Shown piece by piece: positions 42,038 to 53,513 of a DNA stretch of 64,000 nt. Where the stretch lies: positions 8,308,001 to 8,372,000 of the forward strand of contig JBHGNT010000022.1 in NCBI GenBank assembly GCA_043228905.1. Direction: 5' to 3'. Both the position numbers and the translations under genes were made by a program. This stretch comes from Azolla caroliniana. Its lineage: Eukaryota > Polypodiophyta. The notes under the pieces were generated by a model that worked only from the letters and a program-made list of their open reading frames with translations, was not told where the DNA came from and searched no databases. Within the stretch, counting starts at the first letter, position 1. Each line of letters begins with the position of its first letter.

Positions 42038-44219
42038 CTAAGGCGACGTAGGGCCCGTAGGTGCATCGTGGTGTGGCTCTCCTGTTTGGTCGGACTGGTC
42101 TCTCCCGGTGTCGTAGTCGTCGTGTGTGGGCGATCCGGGTACAATGGGCTCTTCTTGAGCTAGTGGGTTGAGCTCCACCGTCGTCGTGCTTGCGGTTGGC
42201 CGCAGTTCTGTCTCAATCATTACTTCCTCCGTGGTGTCGGCCGTCTTTGTACGTACCAGGGAGTGGGGCGGCGATTCTGCCTAGCCCGCACTGCTCTCCA
42301 TGTGGTCCGATGATAGCGTGGGTTCGTGTGGATGAACCTCCTCTTGGGCAGTGGTTTCGCTGTCTGGTACTCTGGGGGACTCCGCTCGTCGGTCCGCGCT
42401 GTTCACCGTCGTCGTAATTTCTGGTGATCGGGCCTGAGGTTCCTCGTCTTTGGCCGTGCCCGGAATTGGCGTCGCGCTGGATTCCTCGTTTGTTCGTGTG
42501 TTGTCGGCTTGTGTGATCTGGTGAAATAGCTCCTCCTGGCTTTCACCAAAATCATCTAAGAGTTGCGCGAGTTCTTTGTAGTGTTGGTCCGCTAACGCAC
42601 AATAGTCTTGTGCTAGGTCCTCTCGTACGGCCACAATGCTCTCCTCATTTAGTTTATAGAACCCTCGGCCGTCTTTTCGCCAGTTCTCCCAGTCCGCATG
42701 ATACGCGTGCAATTCCGTTGCTCGGGTTGCCCACGCCATCCATCCTTTGTCTAGCGCCGTTTTCAATTGCGCTGTGAACCTCTCCCGATTTGTTTGGAGA
42801 AGGATATGCACGTTATCTGTGATGGCCTGGCAACGGTTGCGTGCGTCCTCCATCGACTTCTAGAGGTTTGCAATTTCTTGCTGTTTAATCGCCATCGCTT
42901 CTTCGTACGTGGCCTTCAGGCCCGCCCACAGCTGGGCTTCCTTTACATGTTGTTCTTCTAATTTCCCCATTTCATTGTTTTGGTGGATTTCGAGCTGATG
43001 CCTTCTTTCTTGTTCGACCACCAGTGGCTCGTCGAACCATACCTTCTTTTTCTCTAATAAGGCCCGGAGTCCCGCGATTGCCGCCTCCGATTTCTTCGTG
43101 TCCTCCCGTAATTGGGCGTTTTCGTCTTTTGTCCGGATGTGCTGAGCTACCTTCGTAGCGAGTTTCTCTTCAAGGGTTTTTACTGCCTTCCGGCCGTTAG
43201 CCCGTATCTCCTTTTCTCTGTCTGAGGATTGGCGTAGTTCAGCTCGAAGGCGGTCAATTTCTGATTCTGCTAATTGCACAACCCTTTTCACTTTTGAGGC
43301 GATGGCAGTCTGAGCCTCAATTTCTTCCTTTAAAGCGTCGATGGTGTGGTTTGGTGGCAGTGTTGCGTGTTGCGTCGTAGTCGCATTAGCTTCCAACTCC
43401 ACGATGCGTTCGTTGGCTTTTTCCAGTTCGGTTTGGGTCAGTTTCACCTTCTTCCAGACATTCTTATTTTTAATGGCCATCTCCTTGGCGCCCGTGCTGA
43501 CCTTTGCCAGTTCCCTATGGACTTCAACTAGGGCCATATTTAATGGGGCTATCTCCATCCCCACTCGGCGTACCCCAACGTTCCTCTGTCTGCCGACCTT
43601 GGCTAACTGGTCCTCATCGTCGCTCTACGTCGTTTGTGTTAGGGCGCGCTCGATCATTTGGCGTTCCGCGTGCTCTTTGGCCATTCGTTGGGAGGCTTTG
43701 ACCTGTTGTGTTGCTAGGAATTCCATGAGCTCGAAAGAAGTTCCGAACTATAAGAGCGCGTTGAACTCATGGGCCATATCCGGGATATCCGGATATGCCA
43801 AAATCTCGCTTTCCGCCGTGAATACGGCTTTTCCTCGTTGGGACTGGGTTGTAATGATAGGTCGTGGCTCCCGGATGATTTCGAAGGTGGTATTGGGTTC
43901 CGTAGCTGCAGAGCCATCGCCTTCGGTCGATGTCTCTGTCTCCATGGGGACGTCTTTGACCAACCCCCGCCCATCTTTCCTGTCCAATCTACGCCGTTTT
44001 GGTCTGGGGCTATCCTGCCGTGTTTTGGTGTGTGGCTCTAGGGCTGCTTCCACGGAACGTGCCGACTGTTCCTCCTGTGTTATCCGTGTGTCCGGCTAGT
44101 CAGTAGTTGTTGTCCTCGGGTCTGACTGGGCGGGTTGGGGTTCCTCTTCCCACTCTGGGGCCGCTAACTCTGCTAACCTGCATTTCGCGGATCGGGGCGG
44201 GGGCGTGGGTCAGCTGGGT
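42038..44219 (-). pseudogene. Gypsy-5 extra ORF, C-terminal part (coiled coil)
   Basis: Reading frames at 44053-43748, 43564-42860, 42853-42281 and 42220-42038 are consecutive pieces of one sense-strand gene separated by single stops or frame changes. The piece at 43564-42860 is a strong coiled coil (KVKLTQTELEKANERIVELE, AESEIDRLRAELRQSSDREK). The next continues with helices (LLQTNRERFTAQLKTALDKG) and then an acidic, Pro/Thr/Glu-rich tail. The N-terminal piece has a basic stretch (PRPKRRRLDRKD) resembling a nuclear localisation signal. The family is unrecognised. It lies between integrase and the 3' LTR, where large plant Gypsy elements often carry extra ORFs. Confidence 0.6.
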
Positions 44220-44576
44220 TGCGGGAATAGTACTAAAGCAGAGATGGAATTAGTACTAAGAAGAGCAGTACTATTAGTACTAAGAGGACGGGACTGCGTA
44301 AGATTCCCGAGAGAGGAAGTGAGAAGAGGAGAGAGAGAGAGAAAGATGATGACAACAACTAATATATTATGTGAAAAGATAAGTACAAAGCGGTTGAGAG
44401 GCTTAAGACTGGCGTTGAATCAATTTGGTTCAACATAATGCCTAGTGCCTTCTTTTATAGTGTTGTCTGGAGTAATCCTGAAAATAATATTCTATGAATT
44501 ACAATAGATGGTGTGATGGTTAAGAGCTCGACCCATATACCATAACGTCATGGGTTCGAGTCTTGCCATATCATGA
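44220..44576 (-). repeat. Gypsy-6 3' LTR
   Basis: Shares TAGTACTAAAGCAGAGATGG through GTCTTGCCATATCATGA with 47915-48339; lacks about 63 bp (equivalent of 48179-48242) and the terminal TTGACA. TATA box (TATAAAAGAAGG, minus) near 44455. Confidence 0.88.
44505..44575 (+). repeat. tRNA-like module inside the Gypsy-6 3' LTR
   Basis: Antisense to the element: GTGTGATGGTTAAGAGC (A-box-like) and CATGGGTTCGAGTCTTG (B-box-like) 35 bp apart, with ATGG/CCAT ends able to pair. An identical module is at 48263-48335 in the other LTR, so it belongs to the LTR itself. Confidence 0.65.
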
Positions 44577-44584
44577 TCGCTACA

Positions 44585-45629
44585 CTAGCTCCAACGTCTT
44601 AGTACTACTGAAATGTCTCGCCGTATGGGTGTTGTGACAATGCTGGACGATTTGAAGGCGACAGGAGCAATCGGGGACATATACGCGCTTTTTAAAGAAT
44701 AAGAAACCATCATGATATTCGAATTGTCGGTAGTCAATACCTGGTTGTTGAGACTGAGAACAGGATGCCCGAGAAGTATCAATGTGCGCCAGGATGTCTT
44801 GAGCAAAACTATCCATCTTCAAGTTTGCACGTATGTCATCGGTAATCCGTGAATCCATCGGGGTGTGAAAAATCCGCGTCGTGTGCAATCGTGTTGGTCC
44901 CAAGATTACTTGCTTTTGATTATCAAATGTTGGATCACTAGGACGAGGTGCAAGATATGAACGCCGTGATAGTGCATCTGCTTTTCCTTGTTGCTTCCCC
45001 GGTCGATATGTGATTTTGAAGTCGAAACGCGTGAGGAATTGCGCCCACCGAGCTTGCCGTCGATTTAGTACGCGAGCGTTCTGGAAATAAGCAAGATTTT
45101 TATGATCACTAAAGACAACAACCTGATGTGAAGAGCCCTCTAAGAAATGCTGCCATTGCACAAATGAATCCACGATGGCTAATAACTCCTTGTCATGTAT
45201 TTCGTAGTTGATTTCCGCAACATCGAATTTGCGCGAATGGAAAGCCATCGGATGCAACTATTCTTTATCTCCTTGTTGAGAAAGGATGCTACCAAGGGCG
45301 AAATCTGAAGCATCGGCCTCCATGATGAATGGTTTGCTAGTATCCACTTGAGCTAGAATCGGTGCTGATGTAAAGGCTTTCTTAAGATGCCAAAAAGCCA
45401 TATCTACTTCAATGGACCAAAGAAATGCTTGGCCCTTCTTCGTAAGTTGTGTGAGGGGTAAGATAATCTTCGAGTAATCCTGTATAAACTTACGGTAGAA
45501 GTTAGCAAAACCTAGAAAACATTGTACATCTCGTACCGATCGTGGAATTTGCCACTCTAGTACAGTTTGGACTTTAGCCGGATCCATGGCGATGCCATTT
45601 GAGGAGATGATGTAGCTTAGAAATTCCAC
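44585..45629 (-). pseudogene. Gypsy-6 RT thumb, RNase H and truncated integrase start
   Basis: Two frames in register separated by a stop at 45258: VEFLSYIISSNGIAMDPAKV, RDVQCFLGFANFYRKFIQDY, RNase H with Asp in PFIMEADASDFALGSIL, Glu in YEIHDKELLAIV and Asp in QVVVFSDHKNLAYF, ending in KADALSRR. Then come the linker and the first half of the integrase zinc finger, stopping at TLELV eight bases before the LTR. Confidence 0.88.
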
Positions 45630-45655
45630 TTGCTTGCAGTCAAAGCTATATTTTT

Positions 45656-46554
45656 CTAGCTTGGCATAAAGACCATTCTCGCGGAGTCGCTTAGTACTAA
45701 TAGTACATGAGAATCGTGCTCTTGCTGGGTCTTCGAATAAATCAATAGATCATCAAGATAGATGATCAAACAGATATCCAAGAGGTCTCTGAATATATCA
45801 TTTGCCATGTGTTGGAAGACTGCGGGTGCATTGGTTAGGCCGAATGGCATAACAGTATACTCGAAATGCCCATACCGCGTGCGAAAGGCGGTCTTCCATT
45901 CATCTCCCGGTCGGATCCGCACGAGATTATATGCTCCTCGTAGATCAATTTTGGTAAAAAACTTGGCACCATTAACTTGCTCTAAAAGACTTGATATAAG
46001 AGGAAGTGCATACCTATTCCGGTTGGTGACCTTATTCAATCCGCGGTAATCAATGACGAGACGAAGTGAGCCATCTTTCTTCTTGACAAAGAAGATGGGT
46101 GCACCGGCCGGAGATTTCGAATGACGGATGAACCCGCTTGCCAAGTTCTCCTCTATGTAGGCTCGAAGGACTTCTAACTCGGTGGGTGACAAGTTGTAAA
46201 TTGGTCCCCATGGTGGCTCGGTTCCTGGTTGTAAATCGATGGGACAATCATAGGGACGGTGATGAGGAAGGGTACTGGCTTTTACCTTGTCAAATACATC
46301 GGCATAAGGATGATATTTTGTCGGAAGTTGTACTGAGGAGTCATTCTTAATAGTGCTGGAAGGATGTACTAATATTGCAAATAGGAACATTGCCTCCTTG
46401 TGTCCTTCTTCGGGTAATTGATGGAGTGAAATGGTCGATATCGGACTTCTCTTGTTCTCCAATCTATGGCTGGATTATGTAATTCAAACCAAGGTAATCC
46501 TAGGACAATGGGATGCTCTAGACTACTAATTATATTAAATGATATTACACACAC
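45656..46554 (-). pseudogene. Gypsy-6 protease end and reverse transcriptase
   Basis: 46554-46369 keeps the protease C-terminus ([20 protein letters not shown]), but the D-S-G half is missing upstream. The RT frame has [79 protein letters not shown] and the intact catalytic [12 protein letters not shown] one-base deletion near 45690 shifts the frame; the next frame continues [17 protein letters not shown]. Confidence 0.9.
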
Positions 46555-46698
46555 AAAACTACCTAGGACAACTTGAATGGGTTCTGATTCTTCTACAATA
46601 TTCCCGGAAGCAATGGGACGACCATCAATGACTACTACTAATGGGCTGTACAGATCTAGGGCTGTTGTCCAACCAAACGGCTCCTATTTTGGTTGGAT

Positions 46699-47841
46699 TC
46701 AATCGTTTAACTCTTCATCTAATTGACTAAGGATTTCAAATTTGTTTGAGATACTTGGGCTATTAGTACTATGAATACTATTTGACACTCTATTAGTACT
46801 ATTAATACTATCAGACACTCCAAAGGGAAGAATTGACTCGGGTTTAGTACATGCGACGATTTGATTTACCTGTCTTCTTGGCCTATGGGGACAATTGATG
46901 GCGATATGCCCTGGTCCACCGCAATAAAGGCATAATCGATTGGCACGTCGTCGTTGCTTTTCTTCTTCCGATAACGGGCCGCGTCGACGCATGGTGTCGA
47001 TCTCCATCGGTGTCGGAATATTGGCTTGAGGTCCATCGCGTGCAAACGGTTTAGCCATGACTGAGGTGTATGTGGGTTCCGGCCGAGAGTGTGGTATTTG
47101 TAACTAACGCTCCGAACGCCGTTCGAAAAGGCGGTTGTCGCATTGGACCGCTCGACTGATTGCCTCCGTAAGAGACTTTGGTTCTTCGGGTAAGGTCAAA
47201 AGCAGATCTTTGACATCATTGCGCAAGCTGTAGCGAAACTGCTCCATGAGGGCCTGATCATCCCAGGGAATATCTGAGGCGAGTAGACAGAAATCCGCCA
47301 CGTAGGCAGAGGTTGGACGATCGCCTTGACGCAATCTTCGGATCTTGTTGATTGCCGTCCTAATGCTGTCAGTATCTCCAAAGCAGGCTTTAAACTCACC
47401 AATAAAATCTTCAAAGTTATTAAGCAAGGGTGATTGTTTTTCTAGAAGCGGAGCGAACCATGCCAAGGCTAAGCCGCTAAGTAACGTGCCTATTAGGCCG
47501 ACTCGAGATGCATAAGTGGGATATCGGGAAGGATGCATCTGGATGACTAAGCGTACATGATTAAGGAATCAAATTTCATCAAATTTCATAGGAAGTCCAA
47601 TCTTGGGCTCTTTATGAAATCCTTGGGGACTTGATCCTTGTTGTTGCAACGCTGCTTCGAGTTATTGTACCCGTAATGCTAACTCCCCATGTTGTTGTTG
47701 CGTTTGTTGTTTTTCGAGAGCGATTTGTTGGAGATCCCCTATCAACCGTTGGTTTTCTTGTTCCAGGACAACAAACTTTTCTTTTAGGCACTGTAACTCG
47801 GAGAAAATAGATTGATATTCTTGGGCGCTAACAGTAGCCAT
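46699..47841 (-). pseudogene. Gypsy-6 Gag
   Basis: ATG at 47841: MATVSAQEYQSIFSELQCLK, a short coiled-coil start, then the Gag core PTYASRVGLIGTLLSGLALA, WFAPLLEKQSPLLNNFEDFI and LTLPEEPKSLTEAISRAVQC, and a CCHC knuckle LCLYCGGPGHIAINC near 46920. Stops lie near 47660, 47578 and 47104. Length and order fit Ty3/Gypsy Gag. Confidence 0.85.
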
Positions 47842-47914
47842 AGTATAGGGAAAAGGGTAGGAGGAGGAGGGAGAACGACAAGTAGGCTGGAGGAAAGGAA
47901 AATTTGGTTCAAAC

Positions 47915-48339
47915 TGTCAAGAATAGTACTAAAGCAGAGATGGAATTAGTACTAAGAAGAGCAGTACTATTAGTACTAAGAGGACGGGACTGCGTAAGAT
48001 TCCCGAGAGAGGAAGTGAGAAGAGGAGAGAGAGAGAGAAAGATGATGACAACAGCTAATATATTATGTGAAAAGATAAGTACAAAGCGGCTGAGAGGCTT
48101 AAGACTGGCGTTGAACCAATTTGGTTCAACATAATGCCTAGTGCCTTCTTTTATAGTGTTGTCAGGAGTAATCCTGAAACTCCTAGAATGTTCCAGAGAA
48201 ATTTGGAATATACATTACTTTCTTATAATAAAACATAAATGAAAATAATATCCTATGAATTACAATAGATGGTGTGATGGTTAAGAGCTCGACCCATATA
48301 CCATAACGTCATGGGTTCGAGTCTTGCCATATCATGACA
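47915..48339 (-). repeat. Gypsy-6 5' LTR
   Basis: 425 bp with perfect TGTCA...TGACA ends; TATA box near 48155 on the minus strand; contains the antisense tRNA-like module at 48263-48335. The primer-binding site after it (GTTTGAACCAAATT) was not matched to a tRNA. Confidence 0.85.
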
Positions 48340-49051
48340 CCGGCAGACCTCGGGATGGGAATAGGATCGTAAGGTATTGTTGTATGATCGGCTTGAGCTT
48401 TTTGCCTGCTTGATACGCGTGCAGGCCTTCCCTTAACGTCGGTCCAGTGATGACCCCCCAATCGACGACACGCCCTTCAAAGGTATCGATAATGATGCCC
48501 TCCTTCTGCTTGGGCATCGCATATGCGTTGACATGTACGCAACCGACTTCTAGCAGGAACTTGGCGACTTCACGGAAGAAGGGATCCGGAATGTGCTTCG
48601 TTCTATAGGCCTTGGCGGAGGAGGAATATGGCCCGAAATATCGCTGTAGCGCCTCTGCAGGAGGGATTTCGAAATGCCTTTCGCCTAGCGATGACAGGTC
48701 CAACTTCTTCCGGATGGAGGAGTTGGTGACCATATCGATGTTAAGCTTCCTAGCGATGTCCATGGCATCCGGGTGTGGGGGTGCTTCTGCGACCCGGATG
48801 TACCCATCCAAGCGTTTCTCCACGAGCCATCGGCGTAAGGCAGTAGAGATGAAGATCGACATCGCTAGAGGAGGTTCGTGGGAAGGAGACTGGTGGTTGC
48901 GGTGGGCTGAAGCTCTGTGATAGGATGGAGGAGAAGGTGAGGGGGAGGAGCGATGGGAGCGCTGATAGCTAGAAGATGGATTTCTGTTTTGTGCAGAAAA
49001 TCTTCTATTTCCTTCCTTTTGTGGCTTAGGGTTCATTGGGCGGTGAGCCAT
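48340..49051 (-). pseudogene. Gypsy-5 extra ORF, N-terminal part
   Basis: An ATG at 49051 opens a clean frame of about 235 codons: a Ser/Pro/His/Arg-rich start (PSPSPPSYHRASAHRNHQSP), then a folded-looking domain with STALRRWLVEKRLDGYIRVA, LDLSSLGERHFEIPPAEALQ, FFREVAKFLLEVGCVHVNAY and EGRVVDWGVITGPTLREGLH. It runs into the Gypsy-6 LTR at 48339 and should continue at 44219. I do not recognise the family. It starts about 140 bp after the integrase frame ends, on the same strand as pol. Confidence 0.6.
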
Positions 49052-49188
49052 CGTGGTGCCGCGTGTTCTTGAACTAGGAGTTTGTGCATGCCTTTAGTCG
49101 TTTTAATAGTCGCTATCTTCTCCTCTCTTTTTTTGTAACGGTTATCTACAACCTATTTTTACATTATGGTACAAGTGGGGCCGCTCAT

Positions 49189-50223
49189 TTACGGTGCGGG
49201 TTCTCCGGCTCTGTCCTGTTCGGCGGTGAATGGGTTAGGTGGCGTAGGGCCCAGGTAAGGTTTGAGCTGAAACCCATTCACCTTTTGCTGTACTACTTCC
49301 CCGGCCAACGTACCTAGTTGGAACGTGCCTTGTTCCGCTCCAATTATCCAGTATGGGCCGGTCCAGCGGAATCGTAACTTACCTGGCATATGGCCCATGC
49401 GAGTTTGGAAAACCAGCACCGCTCGACCCACGACGAACTCCTTTTCCTTTGCATTCTGATGTCAATCCACAAATGCTTTACGCCGTCGCTATTCCTGCTC
49501 CAACACAGCCATGATGTGTACACATTTTTCCCCGAGTTCGAGGAGTTGGTGGAGTCGTACCTCCTCCGACTTGGCTTCTGATAGTGAGTTCCATACCTGA
49601 ATTCGCAAACTGGGTACCTGAAATTCGACCGGCATCACAGCCTCCAGCCCAAACTCTAGTCGAAACTGTGTTGACTATATGCTTGTTTTGTAGCTGGTTC
49701 TATACGCCCATAACGCACTCTGTAATTTAGTATCCCAGTCCGTTCTATTTTCATTGACGATTTTCTTCAAAATGGTCTGCAACGTCTTGTTGGTGGATTC
49801 TGCTAATCCATTCGCCTGCGGATAATATGGCGTACTCTTCTTATGGACTACAGCGTAATGATGTGTTAGTTCCCGAACCACCGTATTGAGAAAGTGACTC
49901 CCCTGGTCACTGATGAGCTCAATCAGACAGCCAAACCGGCACCAGATGTGCTCGTAAAGGAATTTGGCTGTGACAGCCGCCGTATTTTCCCGTAGTGCCT
50001 TTGCTTCTACCCACTTGGTGCAATAATCCGTGGCTACCAATATGTATTTATTGCCCGTACAGGCTGCCGCCAGTGTGAAGGGGCCCACAAAATCCAATCC
50101 CCACTTTTGGAAGGGGTCTAGCGGTAATACGTGTTGGTGTGGCATCCTTGCGCCCTCTGTGGGCTGGCCCATCCGTTGACACAAATCACACTTTCTACAA
50201 TACTCGGATGTGTCCTTTTGCAT
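49189..50223 (-). pseudogene. Gypsy-5 integrase
   Basis: Contains the last zinc-finger Cys pair (CRKCDLCQRMGQP), catalytic Asp in KWGLDFVGPFTLAA, Asp in LIELISDQGSHFLNTVV and Glu in YPQANGLAESTNKTLQTILK, then WDTKLQSALWAYRTSYKTS. After a stop at 49675 the C-terminal part continues in broken frames to a module FRWTGPYWIIGAEQGTFQLG at 49431-49189. No chromodomain. Confidence 0.88.
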
Positions 50224-50910
50224 TGTTGGCCACCATAAGCCTGCTTGCCATACTTTCCGGGTTGTAACGTTGCCCGCGTAATGGCCGCCTACCGTGCTGC
50301 AGTGTGCCTCCCGTAAAACGGCTTCCTTCTAATCCTGACGTACCCCACGTTGCCAAATGTCGTCACTTCCTTTGTGACATAAAACGCCTTCGACGAGGCA
50401 AAAGTGACGGCTTCAGACGGCTAGTCGTTTCTTCTCGTCCGTGCGTAATTGTGGTGGAGGAAGTCCCGTAGTCAAAAAGTACATCATTTCCATAAGCCAC
50501 CGGTCCGGAAAGGTCGATTCCGTTCTTTCTGCTAGTGTTGCTACCCGCAGGATATCGGCGTCCGGAAAATCGTCGTCATCTTTCTGTACTGTTTCTCCAT
50601 TCTCGAGTTTGCTCAAAAAATCCGCCACTGCATGTTGCGTCCCTGGTCGGTGCTGGATTACGAAATCGAATTCCTGGAGCAACAACATCCACCGCGCCAA
50701 TTTCCCCGTCAGGGCTTGTTTCTCCACCAAATATAGCAGCGCTGAATGATCCACGTGGAACGTGAATTTCCTTCCTAATAAATAATGCTGGAATTTATTG
50801 ATGCTATAGATCATCCCTAGTGCCTCCCGCTCCATTGTGGAATAGTTACGCTCTGTTGTTGATAATTTGCGACTAACGTAGTATACTGGCCGGTACCAGT
50901 TTGGTTCGGT
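50224..50910 (-). pseudogene. Gypsy-5 RNase H and integrase zinc-finger start
   Basis: RNase H continues after a stop at 50914: Glu in STMEREALGMIYSINKFQHY, Asp in FTFHVDHSALLYLVEKQALT, and QHRPGTQHAVADFLSK. After a stop at 50413 the linker and HHCC first half (HCSTVGGHYAGN) lead into integrase. Confidence 0.85.
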
Positions 50911-50913
50911 GAG

Positions 50914-52281
50914 CTACATTAGTGCACTTCCTATTGCTATGTCCGAGGCGTCGACGAACACGTGGAATGGCTTCGCCCAAACTGGTGGTTGTACGACAAG
51001 AGCCTGTGTGAGCATTATCTTAAGTGCCTCATAGGCCTTATCCTCCATTGCAGTCCAGTGGAAAGGAGTCCAATGTACGACAACATGTAACGGCATGGCG
51101 AAGTCCGCCAAATACCGTATCATCCGACTATGCCACCGTATTTGTCCTAAAAACCGGCTGAGCGATTTGGCGTTTGTCGAAGTTTTGGCTTGCGTAATCG
51201 CGGAGATCTTGTTCGGATCAACCGCTATTCCCTCCTTGCTGACTATATGGCCCAGGAGAGTCCCGCTGGTCATGCCGAAAGCACATTTCGTGGGATTCAA
51301 GCTTAAGCGTGCGGCGCGGCAACGTTCTAGGCACAGTTGTAAGTGCGTAAAATGGTCTATTGTTCTCCCATATACCGCAAAGTCGTCTAAAAAAACTTGC
51401 ATGAATGCCGGAATGTATTCCCCAGATATCTCCGTAATTGTCCGTTGAAATGTTGTCGGCGCCGTCTTTAGCCCGAACATCATGACGACTGCCACGTATA
51501 CTCCCCAGTCCGTGACAAATGCCGTCTTTTCTTGGTCCTCGGGATGCATGCGTACCTGGTTATAACCACTGAAGCCATCTAAAAAACTGTACATCTCATG
51601 ACTTGCGACGGCATCCAGTATGCTATCGGTGAAGGGTAAGGGAAATGCGTCCGTAATGGTTACGGCGTTTAATTTTCGGTAATCTACGCATACCCATATT
51701 TTGCTGTTTTTCTTTGGAACGACCACTATCGGGCTTAACCATGTCGCTTGTTTAACTGGTCGTATGAACCCCGCCTTCAGGATCTTGTCAATTTCTTCTT
51801 TCACGTAGGTCCCGTAGTTCGGGTTCATGCGGTAGCGGCATTGCTGGACGGGTTTCGCGTCGGTTGCTAAATTGATCTTATGCTGATAGAACTTGGGATC
51901 TAACCCCTTCATGTCCCCGTGAGCCCAAGCGAACACATCCTTATATCCCGTGAGTAGTGTGATCATCGTGTTTCGCTTGTCCGGCCTTAATTCCTTTGCG
52001 ATGGAGAGGAAACGGGGCTCCGATTCCGTACCCACATTTACTTCTTCAAGGGCGGAAGCGGTGACTCGTCGTGAAATCTCCATTTCCCTTTCGAATGCCG
52101 CCTGTGCTTTGCTGAGTTCCAATATGGACTCTGGGTTTGGTTCGTAAGCCTCGTCGTGGAGCACAATGGCCATGGCATATCCAGCTGCAGTTGCGATGAC
52201 GTCGATTTCGAACAACGGAATGATCCGTGGGTGCTCATCTAGGTATGCCTCTAATTCTACATCCTCCACCCCAGCCAACAT
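50914..52281 (-). pseudogene. Gypsy-5 reverse transcriptase
   Basis: 455 uninterrupted codons: an N-terminal linker, then DVFAWAHGDMKGLDPKFYQH, LSPIVVVPKKNSKIWVCVDY, MYSFLDGFSGYNQVRMHPED, MMFGLKTAPTTFQRTITEIS and the intact catalytic VFLDDFAVYG, followed by thumb and the RNase H start FHVFVDASDIAIGSALM. The best-preserved coding block in the window. A single stop separates it from the rest of RNase H. Confidence 0.92.
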
Positions 52282-53206
52282 ATTTATATCTTCTGCGTAT
52301 AATTGTGTTATACCCTTGGGTTGTGGCGTGCTTCCTTCCGTAGGTACACGAACCTTGGTGCGTCCGTGTCGGAAATTGATACACTTGTGTTGCCAGCTCT
52401 GCTTGATATTTGCTGCCCGAAGCCATGGTCTGCCCGAAAGCGAGGACGACCGCCGAGATGTCGAAGCGGTGTCCGCCCACGATAATGCCTATTTTGCGAA
52501 TTAACCCCAATGGTCGTACTGAGCGGGTATCTGCCATTCGGAGCCAGAATGGGCAAGCCTCCCATTCTGAAATGCCTAACTACTCGCAAGTTTTGGCGCT
52601 AATTACATTGACGCCTGAGCCGCCATCGATTACGCATCCAGGAATTTCTTGTCCGTGTAATATTAATGTAATAGCCAGGTTCTGCTGATCCACTACCGGC
52701 GTTCCATCACTAACGTCTGTAAGGTTTGTGGCGATACTCACCCCGGGTATGCTTGTCACCCGTTCTTCCATGGTCTGGCGGAAGCGTGGGACTAGCTGCA
52801 ACAGTTTCTCCATGGTTAACGTTATCTCATAGCCCGCTAACACCTGCCAAATGGGGTCTGGGACCGGTCTTTCGTCCTCTACTCGCTCCATTGTGTTCGC
52901 GGACTCCTTCCGCATGAGTTCCATATTTGTCGCGTTTGCTTTTTCCACCCACGCTTGGGCTTGTCGGCGTATCTCGTCTTGCACAGCCCAATCAACCATT
53001 TTTTTTTGCTGGCGTGTCGTGACTTGCTGCACTTCCACCGTAATCGTATTGACAACGGGCCCCTTTCCCTTGCGTGTTGGGCATTGCGTGGCATAATGTT
53101 TGGGTTGCTGACAAATAAAACAATGGATGCTTGATTCACCCTTCTCGGCTCCTGGTGGTGTGTGCCGCTCCCCTGGTGCTACTTGCTCCTCGCGGTCTGG
53201 CCTCAT
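52235..53206 (-). pseudogene. Gypsy-5 second CCHC knuckle and protease
   Basis: 53206-52580 holds CFICQQPKHYATQC (CCHC), a helical linker (MERVEDERPVPDPIWQVLAG) and the protease active site EIPGCVIDGGSGVNVISAKT. The D-G-G-S form is typical of Tat-like plant Gypsy proteases. After a stop it continues MADTRSVRPLGLIRKIGIIV and VGGHRFDISAVVLAF in the next frame. Confidence 0.8.
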
Positions 53207-53513
53207 TTGTCAGAACGTACGCGATGGTTGTTGTTGGTCCCGTCGTTGTTCCTGGTGTCGCTCATCTCCCGAGCTTTCGTCGTAACGCCGGTGATCTCGA
53301 TATTGCCTTGGCTTACCACGATAACCATTGAAGCCGCCCCGTTTGTTTGTCGGCTAGTGATTCTCATAGCGCCGATAACTCGGATGTCCACGATAATCCT
53401 CATCCTCTGGTTCGTCTTCCTCAGTATCGTTGTGATTTCGGCGATTCTGGTGGTGCCGGTCATCCCGTGGGTTGCGATCCCTATATCGTGGTCGGTCTTC
53501 TTGCCTCCTTTGT

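Larger units (their letters stand above)
44220..48339 (-). mobile_element. Gypsy-6, innermost element, integrase deleted
   Basis: LTRs at 47915-48339 (425 bp, TGTCATGATATGG ... CTTGACA) and 44220-44576 (shorter, with a 63-bp internal deletion and damaged ends). Minus strand: gag, remnant protease, RT, RNase H and the integrase zinc start (QHCHNTHTARHF..TLELV), which then runs directly into the LTR. Integrase and polypurine tract are gone. It interrupts the Gypsy-5 extra ORF. No matching target duplication was found because the 3' LTR end is eroded. Confidence 0.88.

Noticed and set aside
43341-44099. 252-codon plus-strand ORF
   Set aside because: Antisense of the coiled-coil extra ORF of Gypsy-5; hydrophobic composition is the usual shadow of a charged coiled coil.
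44220-48339. A target-site duplication for Gypsy-6
   Set aside because: Bases next to the two LTRs (CCGGC on the right, TGGGT or GCGGG on the left) do not match, probably because the 3' LTR end is eroded.
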